NCBI GenBank assembly: GCA_023614405.1 | Contig: CM042684.1 | Coordinates: forward strand, 205,350,941-205,414,940 | Source of the DNA: Avena insularis | Taxonomy: Eukaryota > Streptophyta > Magnoliopsida > Poales > Poaceae | DNA length: 64,000 nt | Direction of reading: 5' to 3' | Shown here: piece by piece, positions 45,166 to 56,037 of the stretch | Numbering within the stretch: position 1 is the stretch's first letter | Layout: the number at the start of each line of letters is the position of its first letter | Notes under the pieces: model-generated | Databases searched by the model: none | The model's input: only the letters and a program-made list of their open reading frames with translations | What the model was told of the DNA's origin: nothing | Position numbers and translations under genes: made by a program

Positions 45166-45735
45166 TCATCTCCTTCTTCTGTGCCGCATCTTGGACCGGT
45201 CGATGTTCTTCTTGATCTCCTGGTACTCCTGGGCGTGTAGTACGACTTTAGCAAAGGCGACATTTCCGTATTCACACTCTCGTGCCTTCTTTGGGTCTCC
45301 CCCCATGGTGATCACGCCCTTGGGACCTATAATTTTCATCATATTGTAAATGTAACACGGGCGAGCCATAAAAGCCCAGTAAGCCGGACGCCCGAAGATA
45401 GCGTGGTATGCACTCTTGAACTGGACCACTTCGAAAAAAAGTGCTTCCGTCTGATAGTTCTTTAGAGTTCCAAAGGTAACATCCAAAGTGATGTCTCCCA
45501 GAGAATTTGCTTGTCTCCCGGGGATAACTCTATGAAAAAACACAGAGCTATGATTCAACTGTGTCTCAGAGATCCTCATCCGACGCAGCGTTTCAACATA
45601 GAGGATGTTGATTTTGTTGCCGCCGTCCAGGTGAGTCTTGGAGAACCCATAGTCGTCAATAAGTGGATTGACGACTAGAGCGTAATTTCCTCGCCTATGC
45701 AACTTAGGCGGATGATCGCCATAGTCCAAGGTGAT
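45166..45735 (-). pseudogene. pro: Tat-like aspartic protease
   Basis: Minus-strand open frame of 187 codons with YALVVNPLIDDYGFSKTHLDGGNKINILY: the catalytic motif is LDGG at about 45635. FGRPAYWAFMARPCYIYNM follows, the usual Tat protease C-part, then a charged linker to RT. It is continuous in order with the gag zinc region upstream and RT downstream. Confidence 0.8.
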
Positions 45736-46400
45736 TGTTACTTCCGACCAGTGTAGAAACTAAGGGACAGTCGGTACAGTCGCGTTGAGCTCGTGCAATA
45801 CTTCCTTCTTGACCTTGGCTGGTTGAGACCCAAGGAAAGTGACATAAGTGTCTTTCCTTGTTGGGAAAGTCTTGTTTCCATCCGACTTGGGATTTGAATC
45901 TTTTGCTTCCTCCATGTCAGAATCTTCCATGGTCTCTTTTTCTTTGTCAGAATTTTTCTTTCCTTTTCGTCTTTTGTCCCTATAGCCAGCGGATTCGTCT
46001 TTCTTGAGGTCATCATTGAAACGACACTCAGCATTTGTGTGGGACGAGCCCCCGTTGCCATCCGGGTGATGCACACATGGATTGTTGGCAATGATGGCCC
46101 AAGAGTAGGTTTTGCCAGGTCGCTGGTCTCCTCTACCTTGGACTCTGATGTTCCACGACCGCGCCCACGGCCGCCTCCGCACCCTCGTCGTCCTCCAGAA
46201 CCGAAAGTAGCATTGACTACAGCTGCTTTCGTGGTGGGCTTTTCTTCTCAGGTGTTCTTGTGCTTCTGGGCCTGCTACTTCGGTTGTTTTGTCGACTGTG
46301 GCACAGCCAGCACGTTTAGCAGTCCCTCTGAATCATCGTTGGCATCTGCATCTTGCTTGCCGTCTCTATCATCTCCCCCAAATCGGTAAATTTTCCACGC
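45736..46400 (-). pseudogene. gag: Tat-like gag C-part with zinc-binding region
   Basis: Minus-strand frame with C-V-H-H-P ... S-S-H-T-N-A-E-C (about 46086-46033). This is the divergent zinc-binding arrangement seen in plant Tat Gag proteins (here Cys, His, His, Cys). It is followed by a Lys/Glu-rich linker (KGKKNSDKEKETMEDSD) and TFPTRKDTYVTFLG, which leads into the protease. There are frame changes at both ends. Confidence 0.72.
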
Positions 46401-46960
46401 TTCAAGCGATGACGCTGCAAACCAATTGGTAGTCCTGCAATGAAGGCTTCAATCGTAGTCTGATCGTTTACTCCTTCATAGGAGTTCTTGGTGTCGATCC
46501 ATCGTCCGAGATAATCCCGGGAAAGTTTCTCCAGCCTTCTAGGTGCAACGCTGTAGGTCTCCTACCGTATAGGGCCTCTGATATGTGCCTTCAAAATTCC
46601 GAAAGAATGATCTTTGCATGTCATACCAGTTGTGGATGGTGTTTTCCGTAAGTTCATTGAGCCATGATCGATCCGTCTTCCTCAGCATTAGCGGGAGATA
46701 CTAGGTCGCGACCAAGCTGTTTCCTCCATTGGTGATGCAGCAAGCCTGGAAAAAGTCCTGGAGCCAAGTGTCTGGCCGAGCTACGACGTCGTAGGGCTAA
46801 ATGTGCCTTGAGATGGCAAATCCTTACAGGAAGTTTGTTTGTCGAATGCATGGTACGAAGAACTTTGGACCCACATAGATGTTGTCCAACTCGTAGCGTC
46901 TCGCCTCTACGTTAGAGTTGATCTCGTGCCTAGCATCACATGGTGATAGACAATGCTGTC
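46401..46960 (-). pseudogene. gag: Tat-like gag capsid region
   Basis: Read on the minus strand with several stops and a shift: WLQDFFQACCITNGGN, AATQYLPL-like text, WLNELTENTIHNWYDMQRSFFRNF, EGTYQRPYTVGDLQRC and the ETF...RWIDTK-like stretch. This is the core of the retrotransposon gag domain family. It lies between the Pro/His/Arg-rich linker (46959-47279) and the zinc region. Confidence 0.75.
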
Positions 46961-49150
46961 ATGGTTGTTCGATGTGGTTGTGGTGCCTTGGAGCCGGACT
47001 TCTGCTTTCGCCACCACCTCCACCACCACGACTCCCTCCATGGCTCCCACGAGAGTCGCTATGATGGCTGCTTGGTGGAGAGGGTGGTGCAGGTGGATTG
47101 TTCCCGGCTAAGCGCCGGCCTCCGTCCGGAGCGTCATTATTATGGTTCCAGGGAGGGTCTTGATTATGACGAGCCCCCTGCCGGCATGACTCAGCATGGT
47201 GTCCGCCGTTCCTTCGTCCGTCGTTACCATCATTGTGACGAGGTTCAGCCGGATGGCTTGTGTGTCTAGGAGGTGGCATCCTATGTCAGTCCTCCTCCAA
47301 ACGTCGCTCTTCTTCATCTTCCTGTGATTGTTTGACTATCGCCAGGGAGGCTATCTCGGAACCAATGCTGCAACTGCGTCTCGCTCTACAGCTGGAACAA
47401 CATTACTCCAGTCATGTGCGGCTCTGTGCCATTATCCTAAAGATCCGGTTCTTGAGTAATTGTCTTCTCGACGGTCGGAATGGTAGTGTTGTTCCATATC
47501 CCGTGAGGCCTTATATCCTTCCAAGCCAGATCCGTGCAACATTGGTCAGATTTAGAGACCAGTTTTCCGATTTCAGATTTGGCGTCTTTCTGCTGCTCCA
47601 GGCCCTTGGTAAGTAGTTTTACTCCTAACCGGATTTGGTCTAGGTTTGGATTGTTCGCCAGGATATCTCGGGCTACAACAATGTTTTCCAGTGGTGTGCC
47701 ATACACTAGATCTCCCTTGCTGTCGAGCCGAAGTTCTCCTTTGACAGCTTCATCTCCCTCAAAGAGGGTCTTGCGGACTTCTGGATTTTTGTTACCCCGC
47801 ACAGGTTTTTTTCGGGTCTTCTGGTGCTGCAGGGAGTTGAACTGCCCCGCAGATGCGATGTGCTTTTTCTCCTCGAGGCTATTGTTAGATTCATCCATGA
47901 GTACTTGCGATGTGCTTCTAGGGCTTGAGCCTTGTCTTCTAACTCCGCAGTTGTAAGATCTACAGAAGTAGGGATTGGCGTATTGAGCGCGTCTCCGAGG
48001 ATTTTACGGGCACCAGGGGTAACCACGTGTCCATCCACCGGAGTATTTTTCGGCTCGTCTGGGACTAAAGCTCCATCCGAGTCTTCTTCGTATTCTTTCA
48101 CGATTGCCTCCTCTGTTGGAGGGTCATTCGCCGGAGTCTTCTTCTTCTTTGCCCTCTTGGCAGCTATAGTAGCAAAGACTGCTTTGGGTCCGTATCCCGG
48201 TGTTTAGCTCTGATTAGTACTTTTGGACATCTAGACATCAGGATTTTCTCCGAGATCCATGTCATCCTGCGGTTTGGGAGATTTTTCTCTGGATCCTTCA
48301 CCGATAGCTTTTCCTTCTTCCGCAGCCTTGGAGTTGAATTCCTATTCATATTTCATGGAGAACTTCCAGAAATCTGCTGACGTCATGGAGTCATCTGAAG
48401 ATGCCGGAAAGTCGACGTTTGTTCTGATTTCCTCCAGCACCGAGTAATTGTCATCTCCAGCATCGGCAGAGCCGGATCCAGATCCAACATATCTGACAAA
48501 GTGCGATGCGTGCGTCCTGAGGTAGTTGCGGCTTCTTTGTTTGCTTCCATGAAACACTTGATGGTCTCAAGGATCTCCTCCATGCTAGCGTCATGCAGCA
48601 TCATACGCCTCAACGAGTGCCTCAGGAAAGATTGTCTTGCTCTAGCATCAGCAAAGCCGGATCCAGAGATATTGTTGCTTTGCTCCTCTTGATATTTGAC
48701 CTTGCTGGGGAGATCATCTTGAGATTCGACCTCGTTAGGGAGATCCATTTCATTTTCGACATCCACAGTAAGTTCTACTTCAGACTTAGCTTTCTCCACT
48801 ATATCCGTTTCAGGTGCGGGCTGGGTGGGATTTGGGTTTACTGAGATCCGGAACTCTGCCGCCTCCATGGACAAAGTGGACCCAGAAACTTCTTCTACCT
48901 CTATAATCAATGTTGGGGTGGGTGGGGCAGGTTCAGCGAATCTGAGGTAAACGTCAATCTCACTAAAAGACATGATGGTGTAGCTAGTCACGGCCTCCCT
49001 AGCCAGAATCCAAGTCTCGTCGAGGAGAACGAGAGGGACGTCGTTGGCATAGAGGACGCCACCAATGGTGATTATCTCACTGATTTCAATTTTTGCAGAT
49101 TCCGCTCGGAACACAGATCCGAAGCTCACTTGCCCCATGGTGGGTGCCAA
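46961..49150 (-). pseudogene. gag: Tat-like gag N-terminal region
   Basis: This starts at ATG 49150-49148 on the minus strand, directly at the primer site (MAPTMGQVSFGS). The open frame to 48383 encodes an acidic N-part (EVEEVSGSTLSMEAAEF; LPNEVESQDDLPSKV). Further fragments in changing frames follow at 48101-47706 and 47898-47437 (GDLVYGTPLENIVVARDIL; LGVKLLTKGLEQQKDAKSE, helical), then a Pro/His/Arg/Gly-rich stretch at 47279-46959. A long N-part before the capsid is normal for Tat elements. Several frameshifts make it a pseudogene. Confidence 0.75.
49138..49150 (-). other. Primer binding site of Tat-like element (tentative)
   Basis: On the minus strand TTGGCACCCACCATGG lies three bases inside the 5' LTR. 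A TGGC(A/G)CCCACC-like primer site is what I recall for grass Tat-like elements; the tRNA is not identified here. Confidence 0.5.
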
Positions 49151-49153
49151 CTA

Positions 49154-49625
49154 TCATCATATTGAGAACAAGAACATCATGAGGGAGTCCTCGGGGCGTG
49201 TGGAAGAGAGGGGGTGAGTTGTATGGTGTTCCGGGATGTTGACCACACAAGCTTACCCAGGTTCGAATCCACCGACAGTGGACGGATCCTACTCCTACTG
49301 TCAATCTAGTAATACGGCAGAGCTAGAATATGGGTTCCAAGGGTTTCGCTTGTGCGAGTTCAGTTTGTAGACTATTGTGTGTTGTCCTAAAGGCTGGTCC
49401 CTAGGACGACTTATATAGATATCTAGCCTAGGGTTTATAGGAGAGACCTACCCAGCTACAATATAGAGTCGGTTACAAAGTACATCTTCTGGGCCTTCCT
49501 ATAGACGGATGAAACTCCATCTCTTCTCTCTGACTGGGCCGCCCATGAAGCATAACTCTAACCCGAAGTGGGGCACCCTAGTCAGCGAGGCACAGTGGGT
49601 ACACCTGGAAAGTATAACCCCAACA
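49154..49625 (-). repeat. Tat-like 5' LTR
   Basis: The LTR is about 472 bp, collinear with 3756-4270 apart from a deletion of about 40 bp. On the minus strand it starts TGTTGGGG (49625). Confidence 0.82.
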
Positions 49626-49704
49626 CGAGGCAATTCCAACAAAAAGTGCAGACCATGCCACATCAATGGAGATGCTTAAGGATATCATCTTTCCCAGGTT
49701 TGGA
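49626..49704 (+). pseudogene. pol: Athila-like integrase catalytic fragment
   Basis: These 79 bases code for EAIPTKSADHATSME...DIIFPRFG. They continue the DYVTKWV stretch at 3750 and are followed at 58202 by [13 protein letters not shown]. The fragment is the stretch of integrase between two separate insertion points, Tat-like on the left and Cassandra on the right. Confidence 0.88.
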
Positions 49705-49985
49705 TGTGAGATCCAAGCACATGGCTTAATAGGATTGATAGGATACTCATACCAACAAGTTGCAACTTCTTTTCTGGAAGCTGATTCTAAAAGAACTCTA
49801 AGGTTAAGTGTGCTTGGCCTAGAGCAATTCTAGGATGGGTGACCGACCGGGAAGTGGGTATCAGGTGCGCATGAGTGAGGACAAAGTGCGCATAAAAGGC
49901 TAGTGTTGGTCTGTGGGGCTAGTCTAGATATCCTATTAAGCTGCTAGGAGTGACACCCCCGGGGCCCAGTGGAAGGGGTGTTACA
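49705..49985 (+). repeat. Cassandra 5' LTR with 5S-like domain
   Basis: The LTR is 281 bp, starts TGTGAGATCC and ends GGGTGTTACA. Positions about 49741-49861 align to plant 5S rRNA, including GGTTAAG-GTGCTTGG (A-box region) and TAGGATGGGTGACC (C-box region), the internal RNA polymerase III promoter elements. Confidence 0.9.
49741..49861 (+). promoter_or_regulatory. 5S rRNA-like pol III promoter domain in Cassandra LTR
   Basis: The domain is related to the 5S rRNA gene along its whole 120 bases, with best agreement at AGAACTCTAAGGTTAAG and CTAGGATGGGTGACC. It is a promoter captured by the element, not a ribosomal gene. A second copy lies at about 50220-50347 in the 3' LTR. Confidence 0.82.
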
Positions 49986-50184
49986 AGTGGTATCGGAGCC
50001 GAACCTCACGGTTATGCAGGTGTGTAGGTCAGTGGCAGGACATGTGGAGCATGGCGCGTGTGTCCCGGAGTGGACACGGTATGGCACATGTGCCGACACT
50101 GGACACACAGACGTGTGCCAACATGGAACGTTCCTGGGGTGTGCTTGATCGATGAGGGAATCAATCTTCTAAAGGATTGGTGTA
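49986..50184 (+). other. Cassandra internal region
   Basis: About 200 bp, non-coding. It contains repeated GACA-rich units (TGGACACGG, TGGACACACAG) and a short purine stretch (AAAGGATTGG) before the 3' LTR. Confidence 0.7.
49988..49999 (+). other. Primer binding site of Cassandra
   Basis: TGGTATCGGAGC lies two bases after the LTR, a tRNA-Met-like primer site with one substitution. Confidence 0.85.
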
Positions 50185-50347
50185 TGTGAGATCCAGACAC
50201 ATGGGTTAATAGGATTGATAGGGTACTCATACCAACAAGTTGCAACTTCTTTTCTGGAAGCTCATTCTAAAATAACTCTAAGGTTAAGCGTGCTTGGCCT
50301 AGAGCAATTCTAGGATGGGTGACTGATCGGGAAGTGGGTACCGGGTG
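50185..50347 (+). repeat. Cassandra 3' LTR, left part
   Basis: Homologous to 49705-49867; interrupted at GGGTG (50343-50347) by the family B element. Confidence 0.88.
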
Positions 50348-51345
50348 TGATATGGGGTGGCCCGATCTTCTCAGTAAGCGGATGGCGGTGATGATCATGG
50401 ATGATAGATAACTAGCCTGTAGCTATGAACTCTCCCGCTCGATCCCTGATGCCAATGCAACAGCTCTCAAACCTTGTAGGATATTCACAACACCACGCTC
50501 TTGCCTACGCAGCCGTTGCCACGAACGGTAGTATGCAATCTACTAATGCCCAATGGAACAACAGATCACACTCAATTATAGTTGGTAGATTTGAACACAG
50601 GGTAATTCCAGAGGTTTTATGAAAGAAACAACTCCAAAATATTTTAACATGGTCTAAACCCTAACTAGAGGTTGTCCCAAGGCTTATAAGGGCCGCTGGA
50701 GCGACCAGAAACCGAAACTAAATGCAAACGACTCAAACTGATACAAACCTACTCGGACCAGATTCGGTCGGCGGGCGGACACTCCGGTCGAAATCGGCCG
50801 GACAGTCCGGTCAGGCCGGACACTCCGGGTGAAGTGTCCCGGACAGTCCGGTCTGGCCGGAAACTCTGAAGTTTCCGGATGGCGTCTGTGTAGTGTCCGA
50901 ACTGGGATACTGAATGTCCACGCCAGTTTGCCTCTCGACTAGGCCGGACAGTCCAGGTGGATCGGGCCGGACACTCCGGTCGTGGCAGATCTTTTTTCCT
51001 TCGTCTTGATGATCTTCTCTTGCGCCTTCCTCCCGCTCCTCCCTCGCGCATCCTTGGGCGATCATCATGTTAGGCTTCTCTTCTAGCCCTTCTCCTCCTC
51101 GCGCCATGCTTGTTTCTCCAACGAACCTGATCATACATAAATACATAGACTTAGGCAGTATAAAGTTCTCATCAATCAAAGTAGCAGATTCGTTTAGGAG
51201 TAAATTCACCTGTTGTTCCAGTAGCTTAGCACGAGCTCTTGTAATAGGTCCAATTCTAATCTCATTGCATTGATCCTTTCTTGCAACAGTTGTAGCATCT
51301 TCAGTAGTCATTGGGGTAGGTGTAATTGTAGGGATGTCCTCATCA
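50348..51345 (-). repeat. Family B 3' LTR
   Basis: The LTR is 998 bp. On the minus strand it starts TGATGAGGACATCC (51345) and ends CCACCCCATATCA (50348). It has GGACAGTCCGG-type palindromes at about 50755-50990 and a TTATAAG promoter-like box at about 50684-50690. It encodes GPITRARAKLLEQQVN at about 51190-51250. Confidence 0.92.
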
Positions 51346-52547
51346 TCTCCCTCCCCCCTTCAAAAGGCGTCTTCCTCGACGCTCCAAGGTCTTCTCTAGC
51401 ATATGGTGACAAATCAGCAACGTTGAAGCTATTTCTAACTCCACCAAACTCCTCAATAGGTATATCAACCGAGTAGGCGTTATTATTAATCTTGGCTAAC
51501 ACCTTGTAAGGACCAGCACCACGTGGCTTCAACTTTGAGTTTCGAAGTAGTGGAAACCTATCCTTACGTAGATGCACCCAAACCTTATCTCAAGGCTTGA
51601 ACAACACTTCTTTCCTTGCTTGATTCCTTGCAACAACAATGTTCTTGCCTTTCTTCTCAATAGCCTCTCGAGTCTTCTCATGTATTTTCTTCACATAATT
51701 AGCACGTTTCAATGCCTCCATATCAACTCTCTCATGTAATGGCGGAGGCAACATATCAAGTGGCGTCAATGGCTTGAAACCATACACCACCTCAAAAGGA
51801 CAAAGCTGAGTAGTTGAATGCACAACCCTGTTGTAAGCAAAACTCAACATGTGGCAAACACTCTTCCCACTCCCGCAGATTATTTCTAATCATGGTCCTT
51901 AGCAGCTGTGACAATGTTCGATTCACCACCTCTGTTTGACCATCTGTTTGGGGATGACATGTAGTACTGAACAGCAACTTCGTTCCTAGCTTTCCCCATA
52001 AGGTCTTCCAAAAGTAGCTCATGAACTTCACATCACGGTCATAAACAATCGTCTTTGGTACTTCATGTAATCTCACGATGTCCCTGAAAAATAGGTTAGC
52101 AACATGTGACGCATCGTCGCTTTTGTGGCAGGCAATAAAATGAGCCATCTTAGAGCACCTATCCACTACCACAAATATAGAATCATGACCTCTCTGAGTT
52201 TTAGGTATACCTAGCACAAAATCCATACTAATGTCTTCCTATGGAGTAGTCGGTGCAGAGAGAGGTGTATACAAACCATGAGGCTTCAGCTTAGATTTCG
52301 ACTTGTGGCATGTAATACATCGGCTCACAAATCTGTACACATGACGCCTCATCTTGGGCCAATAAAAGTGATCAGCAAGCATGAGCAACGTCTTCTCACG
52401 CCCAAAGTGACCCATCAAACGACCAGCATGTGATTCTTGCACTAAGAACAAACGCAACAACGATTCTGGAATACATAGTTTGTTAGCTCGAAACAAATAT
52501 CCATCATGTATATGATACTTATCCCATGCGTTTCTAAGAGCACACAA
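51308..52547 (-). pseudogene. pol: Family B integrase
   Basis: Minus strand, three frame segments (52547-52239, 52226-51792, 51850-51308). The zinc region is HAGRLMGHFGREKT ... CITCHKSKSK. A missing residue or stop near 52235 precedes [18 protein letters not shown] (first Asp). [12 protein letters not shown] holds the second Asp and [15 protein letters not shown] the catalytic Glu. A frameshift near 51850 ([10 protein letters not shown]) and a stop near 51588 precede [29 protein letters not shown], which contains GPY, and [15 protein letters not shown]. The frame runs 12 codons into the LTR. Confidence 0.86.
51346..51367 (-). other. Polypurine tract of family B element
   Basis: On the minus strand, GAAGGGGGGAGGGAGA lies directly before the LTR. 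Confidence 0.85.
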
Positions 52548-53443
52548 ACGATATGGTTCAGCAAAATCATGTTCAGTTGCATAAAGTGCAAAATAGCTTC
52601 TAATCCAGGAATTTTAACATCAAGATTGGTTAATAGCATGTTCTTCCTAGATAGAGCATCAGCAACAATGTTCTCTTTTCCCTTCTTATAGTTAATGATG
52701 TAAGGAAAAGATTCAATGAACTCAACCCATTTAGCTAATCTTCTATGCAAGTTTGATTGAGCTTTCAAGTATTTCAATGCTTCATGATTAGAATGTATGA
52801 TGATTTCTTTTGGCCACAAATAATGTTGCCAAACCTCAAGTACTCTAACAAGTGCATACAATTCTTTATCATAGATAGAATAATTCAAACGAGCACCAGT
52901 CAATTTCTCAGAAAAATAAGATATAGGCCGTCCCTCTTGCATCAAAACGCCACCTATGCCTATACCACTAGCATCACATTCAACTTCAAATTGCTTCGAA
53001 AAATCAGGTAATGCAAGTAATGGTGCAGAAGTAAGCAAACGTTTTAATGTATCAAATGCAATGTCCTGAGCCGCGCCCCATACAAAAGGAACACCTTTCT
53101 TTGTCAAATCATTTAATGGTGCAGCAATGGTGCTAAAATCTTTCACAAAGCGCCTATAGAAACCAGCGAGACCGTGGAAACTACGCACTTGACTATCATT
53201 CATTGGAGTAGGACGATTCTGAATTGATTCAATTTTAGATTGATCTACCTCTACTCCATGCTTAGAAACAACAAATCGTAGAAATATGACCTTATCTTTT
53301 GCAAATGTACACTTCTCAAGATTAGCATACAGTTTATTATCATGTAACACTTGCAAAACTTGTCTAATATGAGTGCAATGTTCATATTCGGTGTTGGCTG
53401 TATATGAGTATATCATCAACGTAAACAACCACGAAACGACCAA
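52442..53443 (-). pseudogene. pol: Family B RT C-part and RNase H
   Basis: Minus-strand open frame with the RT thumb/connection ([29 protein letters not shown]), [18 protein letters not shown], RNase H with [38 protein letters not shown] and [10 protein letters not shown] (Asn for the usual Asp in HSDHE). It ends in the linker to integrase. A frameshift at about 53400 separates it from the RT catalytic part. Confidence 0.86.
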
Positions 53444-53935
53444 TAAACTCTCTCAAAACATGATTCATCAAACGCATGAAAGTACTAGATGCATTAGTAA
53501 GACCAAACGGCATAACTAACCACTCATACAAACCGAATTTAGTTTTGAAAGCAGTTTTCCATTCATCCCCTTCTTTCATCCTAATTTGATGATAACCACT
53601 ACGCAAGTCAATTTTAGAGAAAACAGCAGCACCACTCAATTCATCTAGCATATCCTCTAAGCGTGGAATAGGATGACGATATCGAATAGTGATGTTATTA
53701 ATCGCTCTACAATCAACACACATGCGCCATGTACCATCTTTCTTAGGAACTAAAATAACAGGAACATCACCAGGGCTAAGAGAGACACGAATGTACCCTT
53801 TATCTAGCAATGCTTGTACTTGCTTCTGAATTTCTTTAGTTTCTTCGGGATTAGTCCTGTAAGGTGCATGGTTGGGAAGTGTGGCGCCAGGAATCAAGTG
53901 CACTTGATGTTCTATACCACGTAATGGAGGTTAGC
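53382..53935 (-). pseudogene. pol: Family B reverse transcriptase catalytic part
   Basis: Minus-strand open frame with [83 protein letters not shown] and an intact catalytic YVDDILIYS (about 53410-53385). Text further upstream (53936-54190) is a linker with stops. All RT motifs are present, so inactivation rests on the frameshift just after YVDD and on upstream stops. Confidence 0.87.
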
Positions 53936-54192
53936 CTGTGGGTACATCTTCTGGAAACACATCCCCAAAGTCCTGCAAAACAGAAGAGACACCAAGAGAA
54001 ATAGGGGTCATGTTGTTAGAAACCAATACCTCGCCCTTATACATGAGCACAAGTGGCTTGGCTGTAGGATCCTCACGAAAACTCTCTCATATCCTCCTTG
54101 GTGGCTAATATCAATAACCCAGGCACTCTCTCACTTTTCGTTATATCACCCATTTTAGGCTCAATTACATCAGGAACAGCTATTACACAGTC

Positions 54193-54636
54193 TCACCGAG
54201 TGGTAGTATCTTCCTTCAAGTTCACCTCTATTTTCTGGCGAGAATCATTCACAATTTCTTGTGGTGTCATTGCCTGCATAGTAATCTTCTTCCCTTTGAA
54301 TTCCAAGTGATATGTATTGGCTCGGCCATTGTGTTGCACTTGGCAATCATAGAGCCAAGGTCGATCCAATAGTAGGTGACAAACAGTCATAGGAACCACA
54401 TCAAAATCAATAGAATCTTTGTATGGCCCTATTTGAAAATTCACACGTACCATATGATTTACCTTCATCTCACCATTGTTGCTCAACCATTGTATGTAGT
54501 ATGGCTTGGGATGAGGTAAGTATGTCAAATTCAGTTTGGCACATAGTTCCTTACTTGCAAGATTTCTGCAGCTACCTCCATCAATAATTACCTTGCAAGC
54601 TTTGTTTGGTCCAACTAGAGCTTTTGTTTGGAACAA
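54193..54636 (-). pseudogene. pro: Family B aspartic protease
   Basis: Minus-strand frame with KVIIDGGSCRNLASKELCAKL (IDGGS active site at about 54575), IGPYKDSIDFDVVPMTVCHLLLDRPWLYD (LLGRPW changed to LLDRPW) and the linker AMTPQEIVND. It is homologous in plan to the family A protease. A stop at about 54643 separates it from gag. Confidence 0.86.
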
Positions 54637-54645
54637 GTTGCAACG

Positions 54646-56037
54646 CTAGGATTCCTCAACCGGTTGCACACTAAGTACACATGAAGATACGACAATAGTG
54701 GGTGCACGCTCAGCATATGCATCAGCACCATCCTCGCCGTCATCAATATCATCATCAGAAGCTTCATCTCCACTTTCTACTTCCCCTTGTTCATTCACAA
54801 ACATAACCTTGCTATTTGGACAATCTTTCTTGTAGTGACCTCTACCTCCACAAGTATGGCACACTACATCACGGGTACGTGCAGTAGACATGTTGGAACC
54901 CGAGCTAGCAGCAGGAGCAGTGGGTTTTCGAGCATTAGAACCAAACGAAGGTGTACTTGCTGGTTTGGCTGATGGTGTAAATGAAACAGCAGCTGGTGGC
55001 GTGGCTGTAGGAGGAGTAGGTCTGGCCAAAAATCTGCTGGAGGATGAAAAACGAGCACGTGACTTCGCCTCTTCTGCCAACTGGGATTCGGCCTCTATAG
55101 CATGGTGCAAAAGCTCATTCATGGTCTCATACTTGTGATGACGCACAATGCTCTTGATTGGCAATTTCAGATTGTTTAGGAATCGCTGCATGGTCATCTC
55201 AATGGACTCACGAATTCTAGCACGCTGCATAAGCATCTCCATCTCCATGTGGTACTCATCAACTGTCATGGTGCCTTGCTTGATTAAGGCCAATTTATCA
55301 AAAACTGATCGCAAGTAGTTGGTTGGTACGAAACGAGCTTTCATGATTTTCTTCATCTCGTGCCAATCCATCACAGGAAGTTCATTGTCCTCCCTTCTAT
55401 GATGCACAAGAGCATCCCACCAACGTAAAGCATAACCATCAAATTCAGATGCTGCAAACTTGACCTTCTTATCTTCTGGATAGTCAAATAAGCGCCAGAG
55501 TTTCTCAATCTTCAATTCCCAGGTGAGGTAGTCTTCAGGATCAATGGAACCATCAAACTTAGGAATCGAGAATTTTGGCTTGCCCAAACCATCACCAGCA
55601 GCTTGGTTCGGCACACGTTGACCACGCCCAAGATGGGCAAACCCACGACCATGAGCAGGTGCATGGACAGGGGGAATAGCATGTCCCCTGCCAACAAGTG
55701 GAGCAGCATCAACAGTGCTACCCTCAACGAAATCATCAAAGGCATCATCATGTTGAGGATCTTCCCTTCTATGCAAGGCGACTGTCAAACCCTCAATGGA
55801 CTGCTGCAAAGTGGTGACATTGACATTGAGCGTAGCCACTTGCGTTTAGATAGTATCAACTGTCCCAACATGCTGATCCAATCTCATATTCATATCTTGG
55901 AGATTCTTGTCAATGGCATCTGTCGTGTTAGTAAACACACGTGTCAAGTGGGATTTCAAAGCCTCATATTCACGCCAATTGACGATCTCCTCATCCTTCT
56001 TTTTCTGCAACACAACATCATCATCACTAGTAGACAT
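54646..56037 (-). pseudogene. gag: Family B gag
   Basis: Starts at ATG 56037 on the minus strand (MSTSDDDVVLQKKK), with one stop at about 55848 and then open to 54646. The N-part is a coiled coil (THLTRV ... MRLDQHVG; TLQQSIEGL), followed by a Gly/Arg/His linker. The capsid has KPKFSIPKFDGSIDPEDYLTW, GYALRWWDALVHHR, FVPTNYLRSVFDKLALIKQGT and MQRFLNNL. After an Ala/Pro/Ser linker comes a CCHC zinc knuckle CHTCGGRGHYKKDC (about 54857-54816), then an acidic stretch. Its length is normal for a chromovirus Gag. Confidence 0.88.

Larger units (their letters stand above)
3756..49625 (-). mobile_element. Tat-like Ty3/gypsy element with antisense ORF (minus strand)
   Basis: Flanking LTRs lie at 3756-4270 (3') and 49154-49625 (5'), with the polyprotein on the minus strand from 49150 to 40982 and an antisense multi-exon ORF on the + strand between pol and the 3' LTR. 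Removing the two insertions it carries (6042-38523 and 41376-42213) leaves about 12.5 kb, in the usual size range of Tat-type elements. It interrupts the Athila-like integrase. The flanking pentamers TGACG (3751-3755) and CGAGG (49626-49630) each differ by one base from TGAGG, the host coding sequence, so they look like a decayed target-site duplication. Layout and the second RNase H support Tat (Grande/Retand type). Confidence 0.85.

Noticed and set aside
3751..49630. Perfect target-site duplication for the Tat-like element
   Set aside because: TGACG and CGAGG agree at only three of five positions; both are one change from TGAGG, so the duplication is plausible but not demonstrated.
49741..49861. 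5S rRNA gene
   Set aside because: The match lies within an LTR bounded by TGTGAG...GTTACA, is diverged in the first half, and is repeated in the partner LTR; it is the Cassandra 5S-like domain.
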